Source: Gammaproteobacteria bacterium
GTDB taxonomy: Bacteria > Pseudomonadota > Gammaproteobacteria > Steroidobacterales > Steroidobacteraceae
DNA length: 64,000 bases
Direction of reading: 5' to 3'
NCBI GenBank assembly: GCA_028293725.1
Contig: JAQGOE010000246.1
Span: 25,619 to 89,618 of the forward strand
The position numbers were made by a program, and so were the translations under genes. A model generated the notes under the pieces. That model made no database searches. It was not told the origin of the DNA and saw only the letters and a list, made by a program, of their open reading frames with translations. This document shows positions 20,145-30,454 of this stretch, piece after piece; within the stretch, counting starts at the first letter, position 1; every line of letters begins with the position of its first letter.

Positions 20145-21832
20145 GACATCCCTCCATGCGGTGCCGGCGGAGCACCGCCCGGCCTCTCCACATGCACCTC
20201 GCGGAACATGCCCGCCTCCATGTGATAGAGCAGGTGGCAGTGATAGGCCCATCGGCCGATGGCATCCGCGGTCACGCGATAACTCAGCCGTTGCGCCGGC
20301 TGGACGTTGATGGTGTGTTTACGGAACAGCACTTCGCCTTCAGGGCTTTCCACCTCGCCCCACATGCCGTGCAGGTGAATGGGATGGTTCATCATGCTGT
20401 CGTTGATGAGCACCAGGCGCAGACGCTCACCGTAGTTGAAGCGGAGCGGCTCGGCTTCGGAGAACTTCCGGCCGTCGAAGGACCATATGAAGCGCGCCAT
20501 ATGACCGGTCAGGTGCAGCACGATGTCGCGCCCCGGGGAGCGGGAATCGATGGGGCCATCCAGCGAGCGCAGATCCGAGTAAGTCAGCACCCGCCGGCCA
20601 TTGTCACGCAAACCAACACCAGGATCGCCGAGATCGATACGCGGATCGGGGGCGACTGAATCGACGTTGGGACCCATCGAGTGGCCATGCCCCATTCCCA
20701 TGTCCGCCATGGTGAGCAACTGGCGGGAATCCAGCGGCGGCACTTCCGCCTGCATTCCCGGACGCGGTGCCAACGTACCGCGTGCGTAGCCCGAACGGTC
20801 GATCGATTGCGCGAAGATCGTATAAGCGCGGTCCTCGCGAGGCTCGACCATGACGTCATAGACCTCCCCCGCCGCGATTCGGAACTCGTCCACGCTCACG
20901 GGCTCGATGTCCTGACCGTCGGCCGCGACCACGCTGAGTTTGAGACCTGGAATACGCACGTCGAAAAAGCTCATCGATGAGCCGTTGATGATCCGGAGCC
21001 GAACTCGCTCGCCCGGTTTGAAAACCCCCGTCCAGTTGCCGGCGGGAGAAATACCGTTCGTGAGATAGGTATAGGTATAGCCGGATACGTCAGCCAGATC
21101 GGTGGGGTTCATGCGCATCTCACCCCACATGCGCCGTTCCTCGATCGCTGGCTTCAGACCCTGTTTGCGCACGGAGTCGACGAAATCGGCGGCAGTTCGT
21201 TGTCCGAAGTTGAAATACTCGCTTTCCAGTTTGAGCGTTCGGTACAGGTGCTCCGGGTCGCTATCCGTCCAATCGGACAACAACACGACATGCTCGCGGT
21301 CGGCGGCATGGCGCTCGGCACGCCGTGGCTCGATGACGATCGGGCCGTAGAGGCCAACCTGCTCCTGGAAGCGTGAATGGCTGTGATACCAGTAAGTGCC
21401 GGACTGGTTGACGCGGAAGCGATATTCAAAAGTCTCACCGGGTGGAATGCCGGCGAAGCTCAGACCAGGAACGCCGTCCATGTCGGAGGGAACGATGACT
21501 CCGTGCCAGTGGAGTGAGGTCGGAACGTCGAGCCGGTTTTTGACACGGACGGTAATGGTGTCGCCCTCCCGCCAGCGCAGGAGAGGCCCGGGGACCTGGC
21601 CATTGACCGCGGTGGCCATCCGCCTGGAGCCGGTGAAGTTCACTTCGAGTGCGCTGACTTCGAGGTTGAACTCGGTGCCGGACAGGACGGCGCGTGGCTC
21701 GTCGCCCGCGGCCACTCGTCGGGAGGGCAGCGCCGCCGTAGCCAACACGCCCGACAGTCCCTGGACGAAGCGCCGGCGGGTCAGGCAGAAAGGGGCCAGC
21801 GCCGAACTGGGCCCGAAACGGGATTTTTCCAT
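20141..21832 (-). CDS. copA: Periplasmic multicopper oxidase CopA
   Basis: 563 aa. A Tat signal (LTRRRFVQGLSGVLATAALPS) shows folded export. Copper ligands are visible in LHWHG, YWYHSHSRFQEQVGLYGP, HPIHLHGMWGE and the T1 site YHCHLLYHMEAGM. A Met/His-rich segment (MADMGMGHGHSM) fits copper binding. It oxidises Cu(I) in the periplasm. The start is the ATG at 21832; the extra 20 codons upstream lack a Tat-compatible context. Confidence 0.95.
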   Translation of the reverse strand: MEKSRFGPSSALAPFCLTRRRFVQGLSGVLATAALPSRRVAAGDEPRAVLSGTEFNLEVSALEVNFTGSRRMATAVNGQVPGPLLRWREGDTITVRVKNRLDVPTSLHWHGVIVPSDMDGVPGLSFAGIPPGETFEYRFRVNQSGTYWYHSHSRFQEQVGLYGPIVIEPRRAERHAADREHVVLLSDWTDSDPEHLYRTLKLESEYFNFGQRTAADFVDSVRKQGLKPAIEERRMWGEMRMNPTDLADVSGYTYTYLTNGISPAGNWTGVFKPGERVRLRIINGSSMSFFDVRIPGLKLSVVAADGQDIEPVSVDEFRIAAGEVYDVMVEPREDRAYTIFAQSIDRSGYARGTLAPRPGMQAEVPPLDSRQLLTMADMGMGHGHSMGPNVDSVAPDPRIDLGDPGVGLRDNGRRVLTYSDLRSLDGPIDSRSPGRDIVLHLTGHMARFIWSFDGRKFSEAEPLRFNYGERLRLVLINDSMMNHPIHLHGMWGEVESPEGEVLFRKHTINVQPAQRLSYRVTADAIGRWAYHCHLLYHMEAGMFREVHVERPGGAPPAPHGGMS

Positions 21833-21947
21833 CGCACTCACTCGCTCGACCAACACATGAGAACGCTTGCACGTCACGGTCCTTGCGGGCACCGGATAGC
21901 TTTGGAAGCGTCGTTTATAGAGCCAGCCAGATACGGCCGGCTAGAGG

Positions 21948-22331
21948 TCAGGAGGCTATGGGCGGACGGAAATGAGTGTCGGTAGGAGCAACGGCAACGC
22001 GTGTTGCACGAATCGGGTGCACAACGGCGGTAGCCGAAGCGCCGCGTATCGCGGACACGTTGAAGGCGAGAGGCACGTCGCCGCATTGCCCTTGGCAGCC
22101 GGACGACTTGCAGCACTCATGCTTGTCGGCGGGCTTTGACGTGTCGTGCCCTGGGGCAGATGCGTTGTGCATCGCGCAGGAGTCATCGCTGCTGTTAGCC
22201 GCGCTGCTCTCGTGCGCAGGCGCCGGCGGCGCCGACATGGCAGACGCGTACGCGACGCCGACCTGCATCCCCAGCGCAAGCTGGAACGCCAGGAGAGTAA
22301 ACAGAAGACGGGCTAGGGATAGAACACGCAC
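21948..22331 (-). CDS. copL: CopL-type metal-binding leader/regulatory protein
   Basis: 127 aa. A signal peptide (1-30) is followed by a His/Cys/Met-rich segment (CAMHNASAPGHD, HECCKSSGCQGQCG). In Xanthomonas copL lies directly upstream of copAB and is needed for copper-induced expression. The position here, 115 bp upstream of copA on the same strand, is the same. The call rests on composition plus synteny; these proteins are poorly conserved. Confidence 0.78.
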   Translation of the reverse strand: MRVLSLARLLFTLLAFQLALGMQVGVAYASAMSAPPAPAHESSAANSSDDSCAMHNASAPGHDTSKPADKHECCKSSGCQGQCGDVPLAFNVSAIRGASATAVVHPIRATRVAVAPTDTHFRPPIAS

Positions 22332-22461
22332 CCGAGCAGCCTACTCAATTCACAAGTCATTGTCTAAATCCGGCCCGCAGATTTAGACCGCGGCCGGTGT
22401 CGAGCGTGAAAACGGCCGACATCGAGTGTGACCACTCGAGCCGACCGCACTCAGAAGCGAA

Positions 22462-22483
22462 AGCTCGCTCAGAAGAGCGAGCT
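22462..22483 (-). terminator. Stem-loop downstream of rhlE
   Basis: AGCTCGCTC-AGAA-GAGCGAGCT is a perfect 9-bp stem with a 4-nt loop, 17 bp after the rhlE stop. On the minus strand it is followed by a modestly T-rich TTCGCTTCT. The remainder of 22332-22499 shows no gene. Confidence 0.6.
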
Positions 22484-22499
22484 CGCTAAGACCCAAAGC

Positions 22500-24029
22500 T
22501 CAGTACGACCCGGTGCGGCGTCCCGAGGAACGGCCACCACTATTGGTGTTGCCGTTCACAGCGCCCGGCCGGCCGTGTCCGTGGCTCGAGCTGTTGCCGT
22601 TTCCGTGAGTACGCCGTGCGTCGTTGCTCTGACCGCGGCGCGGGTCATGTCCCTGCGCCTGACCCGCATGGCTGTTGCCGTTGGCTTGATTGCCATTTGC
22701 CTGGCCACCGTTGCCGCTACGACCGCTGTCGCTACGATAACCGCCACCGCCAGTACCGCTGCGACCGCCGCCGCCGCGATAGCCGCTTCCGCCGCCACCG
22801 TTACGACCAGCGCCGCCGCTGCTACGACCACCACCACCGTGGCGACCCTCACCCTGACGCCGAGGAGGACGATCTTCCCCACTCGACCCGGCCGGCGACA
22901 CGCCAATCGGATACTCGGGCAGCGCAGCAAACGGTATTGAGCGCCGTAGCACCCGTTCGATGTCCCGCAGCAATGAACCTTCATCCGGAGCAACCAGCGA
23001 CACGGCGAAGCCCGTACCACCGGCACGCGCCGTGCGGCCTATGCGATGCACATAGTCCTCCGGCACATTCGGCAACTCGTAGTTCACGACGTGCGGAAGC
23101 TCTTTGATATCGAGCCCGCGTGCGGCGACTTCGGTCGCCACCAGGGCCACGACCTTGTTGTCCTTGAAATCCGCCAGCGCGCGCACTCGCGCACCCTGGC
23201 TCTTGTTGCCGTGAATCGCTGCGGAGCGGATGCCGTTGGCCTCCAGCTGCTGCGCGAGTCGATTGGCCCCATGTTTGGTACGCGTGAACACGAGCACCTG
23301 GTGCCAGTTGCCACTGCTGATGAGATGCGCGAGCAGGTGCCGCTTGTGATCCTTCGAGACGCGATAAGCGGTCTGCTCGACCCGATCGGCGGTAGCGTTG
23401 CGCGCCGCGACCTCAACCGTCACCGGATCACGTACAAAGCGCTTCGCGAGCTCACGGATATCTTCCGAGTAGGTCGCCGAGAACATGAGGTTCTGGCGCT
23501 GCGCCGGGAGGAGCTTGAGAATGCGGCGGATGGCGTGGATGAAGCCCATATCCAGCATGCGATCGGCTTCGTCGAGAACAAAACACTCCACGCCGCGAAG
23601 ATCCACCGCGCGCTGCTCGGCGAGATCCAACAGGCGCCCGGGAGTCGCGATCAGGAGATCGCAGCCGGTGCGTAGCGCATGGATCTGGGGACCGATGCCC
23701 ACACCGCCGAAGACCACCGCGGTGCGCAGGCTGACGTACTTTCCGTAGTCGCGGGCGCTTTCCGCCACCTGGGCGGCCAGCTCGCGCGTCGGAGTCAGGA
23801 CCAGGGCGCGCGGCGTACGGCCGGACTGCTGCGACTCGGCGAGACGCTGCAGGATGGGCAATACGAACGCAGCCGTTTTACCGGTGCCGGTCTGCGCGCC
23901 GGCGATGAGATCGCGGCCGGAGAGCACGGCCGGGATGGCCTGGGATTGAATGGGACTGGGGGTGCTGTAACCTTTTTCGGAAACGGCACGCAAAAGCTCG
24001 GGCTTGAGCCCGAGTAGCTCGAATGACAT
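22500..24029 (-). CDS. rhlE: DEAD-box RNA helicase, RhlE type
   Basis: 509 aa. Q motif and motif I ([28 protein letters not shown]), [32 protein letters not shown] and the C-terminal [10 protein letters not shown] are all intact. After about residue 390 comes a long Gly/Arg/Asn-rich tail (plus-strand 22540-22870) of RGG-like repeats, usual for RNA binding in RhlE/DeaD relatives. ATG 24029 (MSFELLGL) is the start; 50 more in-frame codons upstream look non-coding. Likely roles are RNA remodelling, ribosome assembly and cold response. Confidence 0.93.
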   Translation of the reverse strand: MSFELLGLKPELLRAVSEKGYSTPSPIQSQAIPAVLSGRDLIAGAQTGTGKTAAFVLPILQRLAESQQSGRTPRALVLTPTRELAAQVAESARDYGKYVSLRTAVVFGGVGIGPQIHALRTGCDLLIATPGRLLDLAEQRAVDLRGVECFVLDEADRMLDMGFIHAIRRILKLLPAQRQNLMFSATYSEDIRELAKRFVRDPVTVEVAARNATADRVEQTAYRVSKDHKRHLLAHLISSGNWHQVLVFTRTKHGANRLAQQLEANGIRSAAIHGNKSQGARVRALADFKDNKVVALVATEVAARGLDIKELPHVVNYELPNVPEDYVHRIGRTARAGGTGFAVSLVAPDEGSLLRDIERVLRRSIPFAALPEYPIGVSPAGSSGEDRPPRRQGEGRHGGGGRSSGGAGRNGGGGSGYRGGGGRSGTGGGGYRSDSGRSGNGGQANGNQANGNSHAGQAQGHDPRRGQSNDARRTHGNGNSSSHGHGRPGAVNGNTNSGGRSSGRRTGSY

Positions 24030-24223
24030 TGAAACCTCTGTATCTGAAGCTCGCACGGCAGCGCCATAGCGGCTGCGGCGGTCAGAGGCGAGGTAAGGGT
24101 TGAATCGAAGTGCGCCGGAAGTGACAGACTGCGAGCGGACCAGGTGCTGACCGCGCACCTGTATATTCCAGCCGCCCAATGTACAGTGTTTGCCTTCCGC
24201 CGTCCAATCCGCACAATCAGGTC

Positions 24224-26071
24224 ATGGCACTCATCACACTTCTCGATGCACACCTCGCCTTCGGCGACCGCCCTCTTCTGGATGGCGCGCAGTTCGCCGT
24301 GGAGACCGGCGAGCGGCTCGGCCTCATCGGCCGCAACGGCACTGGAAAATCATCTCTCCTGCGGATCATCGCGGGCCTGGGTCACCTGGACGATGGGGAG
24401 CTGCAACAACAGCGCACCGTGCGCATCGCATTCGTCGAGCAGGAGCCCGAGCTGCCTCCCGCGGAAACACTGCGCGAGAGTCTGTTGGAGCGCGCCGGCT
24501 CCGCGAAGGGCGCGAACGGCACCGTGTTCGCCGAGTTGCACGCCGACGAGCGCGAGCAGTGGCGCCTGGAATCGCGTCTCACCGAGTTCCTGCATCGTTT
24601 CGAGCTGGACGAATCCCGATCGCCCGCCACCAGTTCCGGCGGCGAGCGCAAGCGCGCGGCCTTGGCCCTCGCCCTCACCTTGCAGCCCGACCTCCTGCTG
24701 CTCGACGAGCCCACCAACCATCTCGATATCCAAGGCATCGAGCGGCTGGAGGAGCTCCTGTTGAAAGTGCCGGCCGCGATTGTCATCACCCACGACCGTG
24801 CGTTCCTCGACCGGATCACGAGCCGGATCATCGAGCTCGATCGCGGCGTCATCCGCTCCTACCCCGGGAATTTCGCGGCCTACGAGGAGCGTAAGGACCA
24901 GGAGCTGGCGGCGGAGGAAGTGGTGCGTCGCCGCTTCGACAAGTTCTGGGCGCAGGAGGAAGTGTGGATCCGCAAGGGCGTGGAGGCGCGCCGGACGCGT
25001 AACGAAGGTCGTGTGAAGCGACTCGAGCGGCTCCGCAATGACCGCGCCGCGCGGCTCGACCGGCTGGGCAATGTCAGGATCAGCCTGGACGCCGGCGAGC
25101 GTTCCGGTCAACTGGTCGCCGAGCTGACTGACGTGAACAAAAGCTTCGGCGATCGCACGGTCGTACGCGATCTCACCGCGCGGATCATGCGCGGTGACCG
25201 CATCGGACTCATCGGTCCCAACGGGGCCGGCAAGTCGACGCTCATCCGGCTCATTCTCGGCGCGCTCGAGCCCGACTCGGGTACGGTGAAGCTCGGTACC
25301 AACCTGCAGGTGGCCTACTTCGACCAACTTCGCGCGCAACTCAACCCCGAGGCCACCGTGGCGGAGACGATCAGCCCGGGCTCCGATTGGGTTGAGATCG
25401 GCACCGAGCGCAAGCACATCACGAGTTATCTCGGTGACTTCCTGTTCGCGGCGCAAAGCGCGAAATCCCCGGTGAAAATGCTCTCCGGCGGCGAGCGTAA
25501 CCGCCTCCTGCTGGCGCGGCTGTTCGCGCGCCCGGCAAACATGGTGGTGCTAGACGAGCCGACGAACGATCTCGACATCGAATCGCTCGAACTGCTCGAG
25601 CAGAAGTTGCAGGACTACACCGGCACGCTGCTCCTCGTGAGCCACGATCGCCGCTTCCTCGACAACGTCGTCACACAAACCATCGCCTCGGAAGGCGACG
25701 GAGTCTGGCGCGAGTATGTGGGCGGCTACAGCGACTGGCTCAAACAACGGAAACTGCCGTACGCCGCCCTCGCGACCTCGAAACAGCCCGCCGCGAAACC
25801 CATGGCAGATCCGCCCGCGGCGACTCCCAAACCGCGCGCGAAACTCAGCTTCAAGGAGCAACGTGAGCTCGACTCCCTGCCCAAGGAGATCGAGGCGCTC
25901 GAGCGCGAGCAAACGGAGCTCACCGCCCGCATGAGCACCCCCGACTACCATCGTCAGGGCGCGCAGCAACAGCGCACGGACAGCAAGCGGCTCGAGGAGA
26001 TCGAGGCCCTGCTGCTCACGAAATTCGCACGCTGGGAGGCCTTGGAAGAGCAGCGCGGGCGGGTAGCTTAG
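24224..26071 (+). CDS. uup: ABC-F ATPase Uup
   Basis: 615 aa with two ABC domains and no membrane segments. Domain 1 has GRNGTGKSS, SSGGERKR and LDEPTNHLD; domain 2 has GPNGAGKST, LSGGERNR and LDEPTNDLD. A charged coiled coil (about 535-615) ends the protein, as in Uup, which acts on ribosomes and replication/repair intermediates rather than transport. I start at ATG 24224 (MALITLLDAHLAFGDRPLL), since conserved sequence begins there. Confidence 0.93.
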   Translation: MALITLLDAHLAFGDRPLLDGAQFAVETGERLGLIGRNGTGKSSLLRIIAGLGHLDDGELQQQRTVRIAFVEQEPELPPAETLRESLLERAGSAKGANGTVFAELHADEREQWRLESRLTEFLHRFELDESRSPATSSGGERKRAALALALTLQPDLLLLDEPTNHLDIQGIERLEELLLKVPAAIVITHDRAFLDRITSRIIELDRGVIRSYPGNFAAYEERKDQELAAEEVVRRRFDKFWAQEEVWIRKGVEARRTRNEGRVKRLERLRNDRAARLDRLGNVRISLDAGERSGQLVAELTDVNKSFGDRTVVRDLTARIMRGDRIGLIGPNGAGKSTLIRLILGALEPDSGTVKLGTNLQVAYFDQLRAQLNPEATVAETISPGSDWVEIGTERKHITSYLGDFLFAAQSAKSPVKMLSGGERNRLLLARLFARPANMVVLDEPTNDLDIESLELLEQKLQDYTGTLLLVSHDRRFLDNVVTQTIASEGDGVWREYVGGYSDWLKQRKLPYAALATSKQPAAKPMADPPAATPKPRAKLSFKEQRELDSLPKEIEALEREQTELTARMSTPDYHRQGAQQQRTDSKRLEEIEALLLTKFARWEALEEQRGRVA

Positions 26072-26144
26072 CGATTGGGGGGACTGATGATTTCTCGCCC
26101 GATTGTTAAAAAGATAACGGGCGTGGCGCAGTGCCCCGGCAAGG

Positions 26145-26187
26145 TGTCGGGGGCAACCGACAAAGGGCTGCTTTTTTCAGTTTTTTT
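26145..26187 (+). terminator. Rho-independent terminator after uup
   Basis: TGTCGG (26145-26150) pairs with CCGACA (26157-26162) across a 6-nt loop. T6 at 26172-26177 and T7 at 26181-26187 follow. The rest of 26072-26329 carries no gene I can support. Confidence 0.55.
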
Positions 26188-26329
26188 GCGAAATTGTCAC
26201 CGTCGCAACGATTGCGGCGTTCATCATCATCGGAGAAGATCGAGGAACCAAAGCGGTGTCCCGGCCGTCTACGATATGGCCCGGACCTGGCTCCAGTCTT
26301 GACAGGGCCCAGCCTCGACAGGGAAATAC

Positions 26330-28249
26330 ATGTCTCAGATGACTCGATTCGCATTCACCGGTGGCGCCCTGCTCACGCTGTGCGCCGCATTTTCGGGCTG
26401 CTCCTCACGCACCAATGTTTCGGCCACCGGCAGCACCCCTTCGCAATTCACCCACGTGTACATCACCACCCAGGAAGTGTGGTTCAACACGAAACAGAAT
26501 GCGAGCCCCGACGATACGGGCTGGGGGAAGTTCCCGCTGAAGACCCCGGTGACCATCGACCTGATAACAGAGTCGAACGGCACCCTGGGCGAAATCGCCA
26601 ACGACATGCGCGTGGCACCGGGAACCTACAATTCGATTCTCCTGCTGCCTGTCCCTATCGACTGGACCGGCGGAACGACCGCCGCTTCTGCGAGTGCGAT
26701 CGGAGCGACCTGGAATTCGGAAGCGGACTACGTCGACGCGGCGGGCGTCACACGCCAGGTGCCTCTCGTCCTGCCGAACCCCGAGAAGGGTTTCCTGATA
26801 CCGGGCGCTTCATTGAAAGTCCCCGTCGGAAAAGTCGGCGTCGGCGGTGTCGGCACGGGTTCGACCAGTTCGACCGCCAGCACCACGAACACCACGACTA
26901 ACGTATTCGGCACAACCACAACGACGCCGACCACGACCACGACCACGCCAACCACGTCCACGAGCAGCACGACGACGACGGTCTCGTTCGCGACGAGCTT
27001 CGACGGCAATCGTGACCTCCATCTGTTTTGCTATGTCATTGCTTCATCGGGCAGCTGCGCTCAGTCTGCCACGGGCGCCACCACCAGCACGGCGACTGGC
27101 GCGATACTCAGCGCGAATCCGACGGCGACCGACCTCTCGACAACCGGTGGCATCACCGGCACGCTGACTCTCACCTCGCTGACGAACATCAACAGCGTTT
27201 CCGGCCGTGTGGCCATTCAAGCGAGTGCTGAGTCCTTGAGCGCCGATGGCACGCATCACGTCATCGTGGCGAGCGCCCCTGTACAGACCGACGGCACTTT
27301 CACGATCTACCCCCTACAGTCGAATTCATCGACGCCCACGGTGTATGACGTCGTGATTCACGGCCCGAACATCTTCACCATCATCATCAAGAACGTTTCC
27401 GTGACCACCACGACGCCGAGCCTTACGGGAGCCGCTGCGACAACCGGCTCGGTCGCCACGACCACGGCGACCGGTGCGGTATCCATCGGCACGTTCATCC
27501 CGACACCGGCCCCCGCCTTCGTCGCGAACATTACGCCCACCGCCACGGCGTCCTTGCCCCCGGGTGCCGCGGTCACCTTCTACCAGACGCTGCCGGCTTC
27601 GAACGAGGTCCCCTACGCGATCGACGAGGTCGGCATCGACCCGCTCAATCTCAACCTGCAGACCGCAGAGCAGCTTTCTACGGGCAACATACAGTCAGGC
27701 ACTTATTCGAGCAGCGGGTCGACGGTCACCGTGACCAGTTCCACCCCCACCGAGACCACGACCGCCTCCGGCAAGGCAGCTTATCGAGTAGGCGCGACGG
27801 CTCCGTTGTACGCAGATGGGGCAGTTTCATTCAGTACAATGGTTGTGTCGAACACGGGTAGCCTCGTCCCTGCCCCGTCGACCACTACGACCACAACCCC
27901 CACGCCTCCTACGCCGGTGGCAGTTGCTGTGCCGAGCCTGACGCCCGCGAACAGTTCGGCTACGGGATCGATCGCAGCGGCGGTCACGGTCCCTGCGGGC
28001 TCGTATATCGGGGGCGAGCTGATCGTCAGCCACAACGGCGCCATAGTCGGCGTGGGGTCAATCGCCAGCAGCGCCCTGCTGAGCGGCACGGGGAGCGTCC
28101 CGGTCAACGGCCTCCCGAGCGGTGACGTGGGGAACTACTACCTTTCCGCGATTCTGTGGACTTCCAGCGCCTTCAAATCCGAGTCGATTACATCGCCCGT
28201 GACCGTCACCGGCGGCAGCCCCACCGACGTCGCGGTCACGATCGATTGA
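26330..28249 (+). CDS. Lipoprotein with DUF4382-type domain and Thr-rich linker
   Basis: 639 aa. A signal sequence ends in a lipobox (AFSGC, Cys about 24), so it is probably membrane-anchored. Residues about 38-175 (FTHVYITTQEVWFNTKQN, MRVAPGTYNSILLLPVP) match the DUF4382 pattern found in secreted Bacteroidetes and proteobacterial proteins. A linker of almost pure Thr/Ser/Pro (about 180-217) and two more Thr-rich stretches separate beta-rich repeats that resemble carboxypeptidase-regulatory or invasin-like folds. Function unknown. It is 183 bp upstream of a second large lipoprotein of similar style. Confidence 0.7.
   Translation: MSQMTRFAFTGGALLTLCAAFSGCSSRTNVSATGSTPSQFTHVYITTQEVWFNTKQNASPDDTGWGKFPLKTPVTIDLITESNGTLGEIANDMRVAPGTYNSILLLPVPIDWTGGTTAASASAIGATWNSEADYVDAAGVTRQVPLVLPNPEKGFLIPGASLKVPVGKVGVGGVGTGSTSSTASTTNTTTNVFGTTTTTPTTTTTTPTTSTSSTTTTVSFATSFDGNRDLHLFCYVIASSGSCAQSATGATTSTATGAILSANPTATDLSTTGGITGTLTLTSLTNINSVSGRVAIQASAESLSADGTHHVIVASAPVQTDGTFTIYPLQSNSSTPTVYDVVIHGPNIFTIIIKNVSVTTTTPSLTGAAATTGSVATTTATGAVSIGTFIPTPAPAFVANITPTATASLPPGAAVTFYQTLPASNEVPYAIDEVGIDPLNLNLQTAEQLSTGNIQSGTYSSSGSTVTVTSSTPTETTTASGKAAYRVGATAPLYADGAVSFSTMVVSNTGSLVPAPSTTTTTTPTPPTPVAVAVPSLTPANSSATGSIAAAVTVPAGSYIGGELIVSHNGAIVGVGSIASSALLSGTGSVPVNGLPSGDVGNYYLSAILWTSSAFKSESITSPVTVTGGSPTDVAVTID
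26866..26982 (+). repeat. Low-complexity ACN/AC-rich tract encoding the Thr linker
   Basis: A run of ACC/ACG/ACA/AGC codons, imperfectly tandem, inside the lipoprotein gene. Replication slippage here would change linker length by whole codons, so it is a candidate length-variable tract. Confidence 0.7.
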
Positions 28250-28432
28250 AGGGCGCGTTCGGACCCTGCGGCATCGCCCGGGCATAATCTCCATGGCCCG
28301 GGCGCGCGAACGCGGTAAACTATCCGTTTGCACAAATTACTGTTAACGGGCGGAACGTATTGCCGGCCGGGGATCTCTAATGCCCCTAAGAGCACGTCAG
28401 CCCCAGTCCCAAATAACAAGGGGGATACCTTG

Positions 28433-30433
28433 ATGATCGATGTTCGCGCTCGTGACAACTCGGGCGCCCGGAACGGTTTGCGCTTCCTGCTTCGCGGATT
28501 GAGCGCGGCGCTGGCGATAATTTTCGTTACCAGCTGCGGCAACAACCTCTTCATCGTCGGCACGCCGGTCATTACGCTAACCGCGCAGCGTGGCAATTTC
28601 ACGAGCTACATCGTCACGATCGATCAGATCAATATGACGCGCAAGGACGGCACGGTCTTCTCACTCCCGGTGCCGAATCCCAGCAGCGGACAAGGCCTGC
28701 GCGTCGATCTGGCGCAGCAGACGAATTTCGTGCAGCTCCTGGAGGCCCCCGCGCTGGAGGAGGGAACGTACGTCTCCGCCACCTTCTTCCTGGATTACAA
28801 CGGCGCGTCCATCACGATAGATGACCATGGCTATTCCGGAGCCACTACTCTGATCGACGCCGCGACCGCTACAACGCCGGGGACGGACACGATCACCGTG
28901 GTTTTCGACCCCAACAACCCCCTGGTGATCGGGAACCAAACGTCCTCGCTGATCAATTTCAACATCGATCTCGAGGCCTCCAACACGATCAATATCCCCA
29001 ATGGAATTCCGGCGATCGTCACCGTACATCCGATCATTACGGTCACTACCGCCCCGGTCTACCAGCAGCCGATATACGTCCGCGGTCTGTTCGTGTTTGC
29101 CGATACGAATGCCGGCAATTTCGTGATGAACACGCGCGCGCTGCACGACCTGGCCAACAATACGACTGGCGCGATAACGGTGCTTCCGAGTGCCCAGACC
29201 TATTACAACATCGATGGCGTGACCTACGTGGGGGCGGCAGGACTCGCGCAGCTTTCTGCTCTGAAGGCAGAGACTGCCGCGCTACAGATTGCGGCGATCG
29301 GCACGACCACCGCCGGCAATCCTATCGGTAACCTGGCGAAAGACACTCCCACATTCACAGCCACCGAGGTCTATGCCGGTTCGAGCCTCGAAAGCACCAT
29401 CCAGGACCACGTCACGGGCATAGTGGCCGGTCGGAGCGGCAATACACTCACGCTCAATGCCGCGTCACTCGTTGACCGCATCGGCGACTTAGGTTTTACG
29501 CAGTCCATACCGGTGACGTTGGCGCCGACCACTGCCACGAGTGGCACTATAGTGAGTGTCGATGGCGTCGCGAGCCCCTCGCCCGCACCCACGATCGATA
29601 CGATCTCGATCGGGCAGTACATCGAGGTCTCCGGGGTGGTCAACCCGAGTGGCCCCAGCAACGGCTATGTCAACGTCAACCCCGACGGCAGCTTCAATCC
29701 CACCGGCCTGGACGCCGCCTTCGGCCAGGTGCGGATAAAGCCCACCACCCTCTGGGGCACTTTGAATTCCGCGACGCCCGGTAGCGCCTCCGTGAGCCTG
29801 AACTGGATTCAGTACTACGAGCCCAGCTTCTATAACTTCACCGGTGTGGGAACGAACACATCGGCGACGAACTACACTATCAATACGGGCACCACGGATC
29901 TGACTCCGGACGTAAATGCGTCCGCGCCGCCGCTGTTTCAGTTCGTGGGCCTCACGGCTCCCTTTGGTTCAGGGCCGCCGGACTTCAATGCGACCACAAT
30001 CACGGCGGCCTCCTCGCTCCCGCAACAGCTCATCATTGAATTTGGGGGCAGCAACGGGTTCAGCACCAATCCATTCGCCAGCATTGCGGCCGGCGGCCTC
30101 GTCGTCAATTTGCAGGACCCCACACTCGTGGGCGCCCTCCATGTGCTCCGCACGGGGCCAGCGACAGGAGACGTCGACGTGATGACGCTGCCGAACCCAA
30201 ATCCGGGCGTGTTCGCGGTCGTCCCGGCCACCGGCAATCCGCAGAGCCAATACCTGTTCACCGTCGGCAACGTGACCAACAATACCTCGGTACTCAGCGA
30301 TCCACAGGCTTTCGCGGTCGCCGTTCAGGCCTACGTCAATAACGCCGGGGGGATCAGAAAGATCGTCGCGACCGGTAAATATGACGGCGCCGGAAATTTC
30401 GTCGCCACGAACATCGAAGTAGCCGCGAAGTAG
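28433..30433 (+). CDS. Lipoprotein with DUF4382/DUF5666-like beta-rich domains
   Basis: 666 aa. A signal sequence ends with lipobox FVTSC (Cys about 33). The first domain (about 48-205: FTSYIVTIDQINMTRKDGT, LEEGTYVSATFFLDYNG) resembles that of the preceding gene. Later segments (VTGIVAGRSGNTLTL, SIGQYIEVSGVV, and NFVMNTRALHDLAN) recall DUF5666-type OB/beta modules. I start at ATG 28433, which has AAGGGGG at 28418-28424; the in-frame stretch before it lacks protein-like sequence. Surface or periplasmic location is expected. Function unknown. Confidence 0.7.
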   Translation: MIDVRARDNSGARNGLRFLLRGLSAALAIIFVTSCGNNLFIVGTPVITLTAQRGNFTSYIVTIDQINMTRKDGTVFSLPVPNPSSGQGLRVDLAQQTNFVQLLEAPALEEGTYVSATFFLDYNGASITIDDHGYSGATTLIDAATATTPGTDTITVVFDPNNPLVIGNQTSSLINFNIDLEASNTINIPNGIPAIVTVHPIITVTTAPVYQQPIYVRGLFVFADTNAGNFVMNTRALHDLANNTTGAITVLPSAQTYYNIDGVTYVGAAGLAQLSALKAETAALQIAAIGTTTAGNPIGNLAKDTPTFTATEVYAGSSLESTIQDHVTGIVAGRSGNTLTLNAASLVDRIGDLGFTQSIPVTLAPTTATSGTIVSVDGVASPSPAPTIDTISIGQYIEVSGVVNPSGPSNGYVNVNPDGSFNPTGLDAAFGQVRIKPTTLWGTLNSATPGSASVSLNWIQYYEPSFYNFTGVGTNTSATNYTINTGTTDLTPDVNASAPPLFQFVGLTAPFGSGPPDFNATTITAASSLPQQLIIEFGGSNGFSTNPFASIAAGGLVVNLQDPTLVGALHVLRTGPATGDVDVMTLPNPNPGVFAVVPATGNPQSQYLFTVGNVTNNTSVLSDPQAFAVAVQAYVNNAGGIRKIVATGKYDGAGNFVATNIEVAAK

Positions 30434-30454
30434 CCACGCACTGAGCGAGCCCGC

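Noticed and set aside
22428..22940. Ala/Thr-rich plus-strand frame opposite rhlE
   Set aside because: Mirror of the Gly-rich tail of the helicase.
24350..25456. 368-codon minus-strand frame inside uup
   Set aside because: Antisense of ABC motifs; low-complexity sequence unlike a protein family.
26081..26190. Possible riboswitch before the lipoprotein gene
   Set aside because: I checked for c-di-GMP-type and similar conserved cores and saw none; the sequence fits a terminator of uup.
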